Part shown: piece after piece, positions 6,692-8,403 of the stretch
Numbering within the stretch: the first letter of the stretch is position 1
How the letters are laid out: every line of letters starts with the position of its first letter
Assembly (NCBI GenBank): GCA_000435835.1
Contig: FR883385.1
Location: forward strand, 1-8,403
Direction: 5' to 3'
Length of the DNA stretch: 8,403 bases
Origin: Clostridium sp. CAG:221
Lineage (GTDB): Bacteria > Bacillota > Clostridia > Clostridiales > Clostridiaceae
Made by a program: the position numbers and the translations under genes
The notes under the pieces: model-generated
Told to the model about the DNA's origin: nothing
The model's input: only the letters and a program-made list of their open reading frames with translations
Databases searched by the model: none

Positions 6692-6697
6692 CTCCTC
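6692..6697 (-). promoter_or_regulatory. Ribosome binding site fixing the Dus start at 6684
   Basis: Minus-strand GAGGAG, 7 nt before the ATG at 6684. The alternative ATG at 6699 overlaps this site and is preceded only by AT-rich sequence. Confidence 0.75.
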
Positions 6698-6799
6698 ATT
6701 TCAAGTATTTTACTAACTTTTTCACTTCATTTGTTTAAATATATTTTATACATTAAACATATTTTTGTATAGTAATTTAAAGATTATCTTATCATTAAT

Positions 6800-6835
6800 G
6801 AAAATAAAAAATGACACAAATTATAGTGTCATTTT
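6800..6835 (-). terminator. Intrinsic terminator of the PHP-family gene
   Basis: AAAATGACAC (6808-6817) pairs with GTGTCATTTT (6826-6835): a perfect 10-bp stem with an 8-nt loop. On the minus strand the stem is followed by a T-rich run (TTTTTTATTTT when the stem's last Ts are counted). It starts 17 nt past the PHP stop codon. Confidence 0.82.
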
Positions 6836-6852
6836 AAAAAACTACTCAATGC

Positions 6853-7641
6853 TTATCGAAGCAAAATATATTTTTCCATTTCTCTGATATACTTTCCTAA
6901 ATCACTAGGATTATGAGCATCGGAAGCTGTATAAATTACCACACCTTCTTTCCTCATAGCTTCTAGCATATCATAATTCATTCCTAATGGCATATTTCCA
7001 TAATTAATGGCAAGTCCACTACTTTCTTCTATATACATATTACTAGCATTAATCTGCTTTGCTAATTCAACATACATTGGATAAAATCCTCCTGGTGGAA
7101 AAGCCCCAAAACATTGCAATGCATTTGGATGTGCCAATCCATCAAACAACTTAGATTTTGCTAAATCAGTCAACAATTCAAAGTAACGTGTATATACCTT
7201 ATTCATATCATAATCTTCACATTTCCATCTTTGCATTTTATCACCAAAGGACCATCCATCAATAAAATGAACTGCACCTACCATAAAATCCAATGGAAGC
7301 CTTTCCTTCCATACTTTTATTTGTTCTTCATGCTCTGGTGAATAACATACTTCAAGACCAAATTTCATTTTTATTGGAAACTTATATTTTTTCATTTCTT
7401 CTACAAATTTAAGATATGATTTAATACTACGTGCTTTTTTAACTTTATTTCCATACCAATTATTTTGACATGCATTATAATTCTTCATTTCATCATATAA
7501 AAAATAGAATTCCTTAAAAACATAGGTATGCTCTAAAAAATATACCTCTTTTATCTTTCTTTCAATGGCCTTTTTGACAAATTCATCTAGCCACTCCTTT
7601 GTATATGGCCCTTTTTCTAAATGTACATGAACATCGATCAC
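6853..7641 (-). CDS. PHP-domain phosphatase, histidinol-phosphatase (HisK)-like
   Basis: This 262-residue PHP-family metal-dependent phosphoesterase is close in length and style to PHP-type histidinol-phosphatases, which release phosphate from L-histidinol phosphate in histidine synthesis. All expected metal ligands of the trinuclear site are visible: D-V-H-V-H (3-7; His5, His7), EHT (Glu37, His38), FGLEV (Glu97), GAVHFIDG (122-129, His125), LAHPN (169-173, His171) and TASDAHNP (238-245; Asp241, His243). The start is GTG at 7641, fixed by GGGGGAG (7648-7654) 6 nt upstream; the DVHVH motif begins two codons later, so little room is left for another start. No histidine-pathway gene is nearby, so the substrate could be another phosphate ester. 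It has its own terminator at 6800-6835. The only upstream TATAAT on its strand (7731-7726) lacks a good -35. Confidence 0.85.
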   Translation of the reverse strand: MIDVHVHLEKGPYTKEWLDEFVKKAIERKIKEVYFLEHTYVFKEFYFLYDEMKNYNACQNNWYGNKVKKARSIKSYLKFVEEMKKYKFPIKMKFGLEVCYSPEHEEQIKVWKERLPLDFMVGAVHFIDGWSFGDKMQRWKCEDYDMNKVYTRYFELLTDLAKSKLFDGLAHPNALQCFGAFPPGGFYPMYVELAKQINASNMYIEESSGLAINYGNMPLGMNYDMLEAMRKEGVVIYTASDAHNPSDLGKYIREMEKYILLR

Positions 7642-7647
7642 CTTTTT

Positions 7648-7654
7648 CTCCCCC
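7648..7654 (-). promoter_or_regulatory. Ribosome binding site fixing a GTG start
   Basis: Minus-strand GGGGGAG, 6 nt before the GTG at 7641 that starts the PHP phosphatase. Confidence 0.7.
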
Positions 7655-7747
7655 TTAAAATTATTAAGCCTATACTAAATTTTATAATTTTTAAGTATTT
7701 TTATTACTTTCCTTATTGCTTTAGAATTATAGCTAACTATTATCATA

Positions 7748-7882
7748 TTACTTGCTCTTTTTTCTATGAATATTTATTAATTCAAACTTTCCTTATAATG
7801 TAAGTTCAAATATTATTATATGCTCTATTATCTTAAAAAATGAATGAAATATTAATATAATAGTCTGTAATATTATCATCAT
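7748..7882 (-). pseudogene. Decayed C-terminal relic of a DUF308 membrane protein
   Basis: Read on the minus strand from about 7882, this stretch encodes MMIILQTIILIF, FKIIEHIIIF and, after a stop, GKFELINIHRKK. These align in order with the intact DUF308 protein of this window (IIEFVLSSILIF, SKIAEHIVIL, GVSEFVNIYKGK). Bases 7821-7863 match 5221-5263 at 36 of 43 positions without gaps. The relic has an in-frame TAA (7795-7793), lacks two codons near 7808-7810, and ends at a TAA (7750-7748) close to where the intact gene's stop would fall. Similarity fades above about 7880, so the first two thirds are gone. The aldo/keto reductase terminator overlaps or abuts its truncated end. I infer a dead paralogue. 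It is too short and too interrupted to be a gene. Confidence 0.72.
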
Positions 7883-7883
7883 C

Positions 7884-7917
7884 AAAAAAACATCTACCTA
7901 ATTTAGATAAATGTTTT
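7884..7917 (-). terminator. Intrinsic terminator of the aldo/keto reductase remnant
   Basis: On the minus strand, AAAACATTTATCT (7917-7905) folds with AGGTAGATGTTTT (7899-7887): 13 bp including two G-T wobbles, with a 5-nt loop. The stem's final Ts continue into a run of seven or more Ts (7890-7884). It starts 10 nt past the stop codon of the 7928-8338 frame. Confidence 0.8.
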
Positions 7918-7927
7918 CACTGATTAA

Positions 7928-8338
7928 CTAGTATTTAAGATATGTTGTATTATCTGGTACTCCTGACACTGATACACTATCACTTTCATTAAGAGAATTG
8001 ATAATTTTCATATCTTCATTGGAAATTTCAAAGTCAAATATATTTAAGTTTTCTTTTATTCTTTCCTTATTTGATGATTTTGGTATTGGAATAACTCCTC
8101 TTTGTACATGCCATCTTAAAATTATTTGAGCTATTGTTTTCTTATATTTCTCTGACAGGCCTATAATTAACTCATTGGAAAATACTCTTCCTCTCATTAT
8201 AGGACTCCAAGCTACTAGCTGTATATTATTCTTTTGACAATACTGAAGCATTTCTTCTTTAGCACTTAATGGATGTATTTCTATCTGATTTACCATCGGC
8301 ATTATTTGTGCAGTTTTCTTAAGCTCCTCTAAGTGGTG
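7928..8338 (-). pseudogene. Aldo/keto reductase, C-terminal half only (5' truncated)
   Basis: The minus-strand frame encodes the last 136 residues of an aldo/keto reductase, an NADPH-dependent carbonyl reductase with a TIM barrel. It opens with HHLEELKKTAQI and then MPMVNQIEIHP, the strand and loop that normally follow 'GVSNF' near the middle of these proteins of about 280 residues. Also present are LVAWSPIMRG, the coenzyme segment VIPIPKSSNKERIKENL and a C-terminal tail ending in YLKY. The N-terminal half is absent, and with it the catalytic Asp-Tyr-Lys-His set. Just before the two His codons the frame meets a TAA (8341-8339) and similarity to the family stops. The Met at 8302 is internal to the family alignment and has no ribosome binding site, so it is not a true start. 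Its terminator is intact. The break coincides with the start of an IS-like sequence. Confidence 0.8.
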
Positions 8339-8403
8339 TTAGTATAAAGTAGTGGACACATTAAGTCGAACTAAGTAAAATAATATTTAGTTAAGAAAGG
8401 ATG
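8337..8403 (+). mobile_element. Putative left end of an insertion sequence (IS3-like), cut by window edge
   Basis: From about 8337 the sequence stops resembling aldo/keto reductase and begins TGTTAGTATAAAGTAGTGGACA. This has the 5'-TG start and the GTGGACA block common in terminal repeats of IS3-family elements. An inward promoter (8353-8381) and an AAGAAAGG run at 8393-8400, at the window edge, fit a transposase gene beginning just outside. No transposase residues, second terminal repeat or target duplication can be seen, so family and boundary are inferred. The exact border could be a few bases either side of 8337. Confidence 0.5.
8353..8381 (+). promoter_or_regulatory. Inward promoter in the putative IS end
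   Basis: TGGACA (8353-8358, 5/6), a 17-nt spacer and TAAAAT (8376-8381, 5/6). The -35 lies in the presumed terminal repeat, as in many IS elements. Transcription would run out of the window to the right. Confidence 0.5.

Noticed and set aside
6685..6807. Promoter for the Dus gene
   Set aside because: TATAAA-like and TATACA-like boxes occur on the minus strand, but none has a recognisable -35 at 16-18 nt, so none can be supported.
7621..7803. A + strand 60-codon open frame
   Set aside because: Phe/Tyr/Ile-rich translation of AT-rich intergenic DNA, without a ribosome binding site. It overlaps the start of the PHP gene and the DUF308 relic on the other strand.
7928..8302. A 124-residue 'complete' small aldo/keto reductase starting at the ATG at 8302
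   Set aside because: The family alignment continues in frame upstream of that Met (HHLEELKKTAQI), there is no ribosome binding site, and the catalytic half is missing. It is a truncated gene.

Overview
The window is strongly AT-rich, has strong GGAGG-type ribosome binding sites, uses TTG and GTG starts freely, and is arranged like a low-GC Firmicute. The protein families (clostridial-type Dus enzyme, two-subunit iron-sulfur L-serine dehydratase, C_GCAxxG_C_C protein) suggest Clostridium sensu stricto or a close relative. The species cannot be read from this stretch. No rRNA, tRNA or CRISPR array is present.

Layout from left to right. Bases 1-162 are the end of a PepSY-type protein. A MATE drug/sodium antiporter follows (261-1643, +). 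Its stop codon lies inside a hairpin that can terminate transcription from both sides. Facing it are two leftward genes: a small cysteine-rich C_GCAxxG_C_C protein (1662-2069, -) with a near-consensus promoter, and an APH/homoserine-kinase-like small-molecule kinase (2198-3214, -) starting at TTG. Divergent from the kinase is the best-defined unit of the window, the sdaAB-sdaAA operon (3473-5040, +). It encodes the beta and alpha subunits of L-serine dehydratase (serine to pyruvate plus ammonia). It has a consensus-like promoter with a 13/15 CodY-like operator just downstream of it, and ends in an 18-bp hairpin that also serves the convergent genes. Next come a leftward pair, a tRNA-dihydrouridine synthase (5713-6684) and a DUF308/HdeD-like membrane protein (5133-5657), and upstream of them a PHP-family phosphatase resembling histidinol-phosphatase (6853-7641, -, GTG start).

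The right end is decaying or rearranged DNA. Between 7748 and 7882 on the minus strand is an unannotated relic of the C-terminus of a DUF308 protein, about 84% identical over 43 nt to the intact gene 2.6 kb away but with an in-frame stop and a two-codon deletion. Beyond it is the C-terminal half of an aldo/keto reductase (7928-8338, -) cut off at the point where foreign DNA begins. That DNA (about 8337 onward) looks like the left end of an insertion sequence, with an inward promoter and a Shine-Dalgarno-like run at the window edge.

This is mostly ordinary housekeeping and accessory metabolism. I did not find a new multi-gene system. The observations most worth following are the CodY-like site on sdaAB, the DUF308 relic, and the aldo/keto reductase truncated by a putative IS. 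Three genes (the C_GCAxxG_C_C protein, the DUF308 protein and the Dus enzyme) have better-supported starts a little downstream of the longest open frame.
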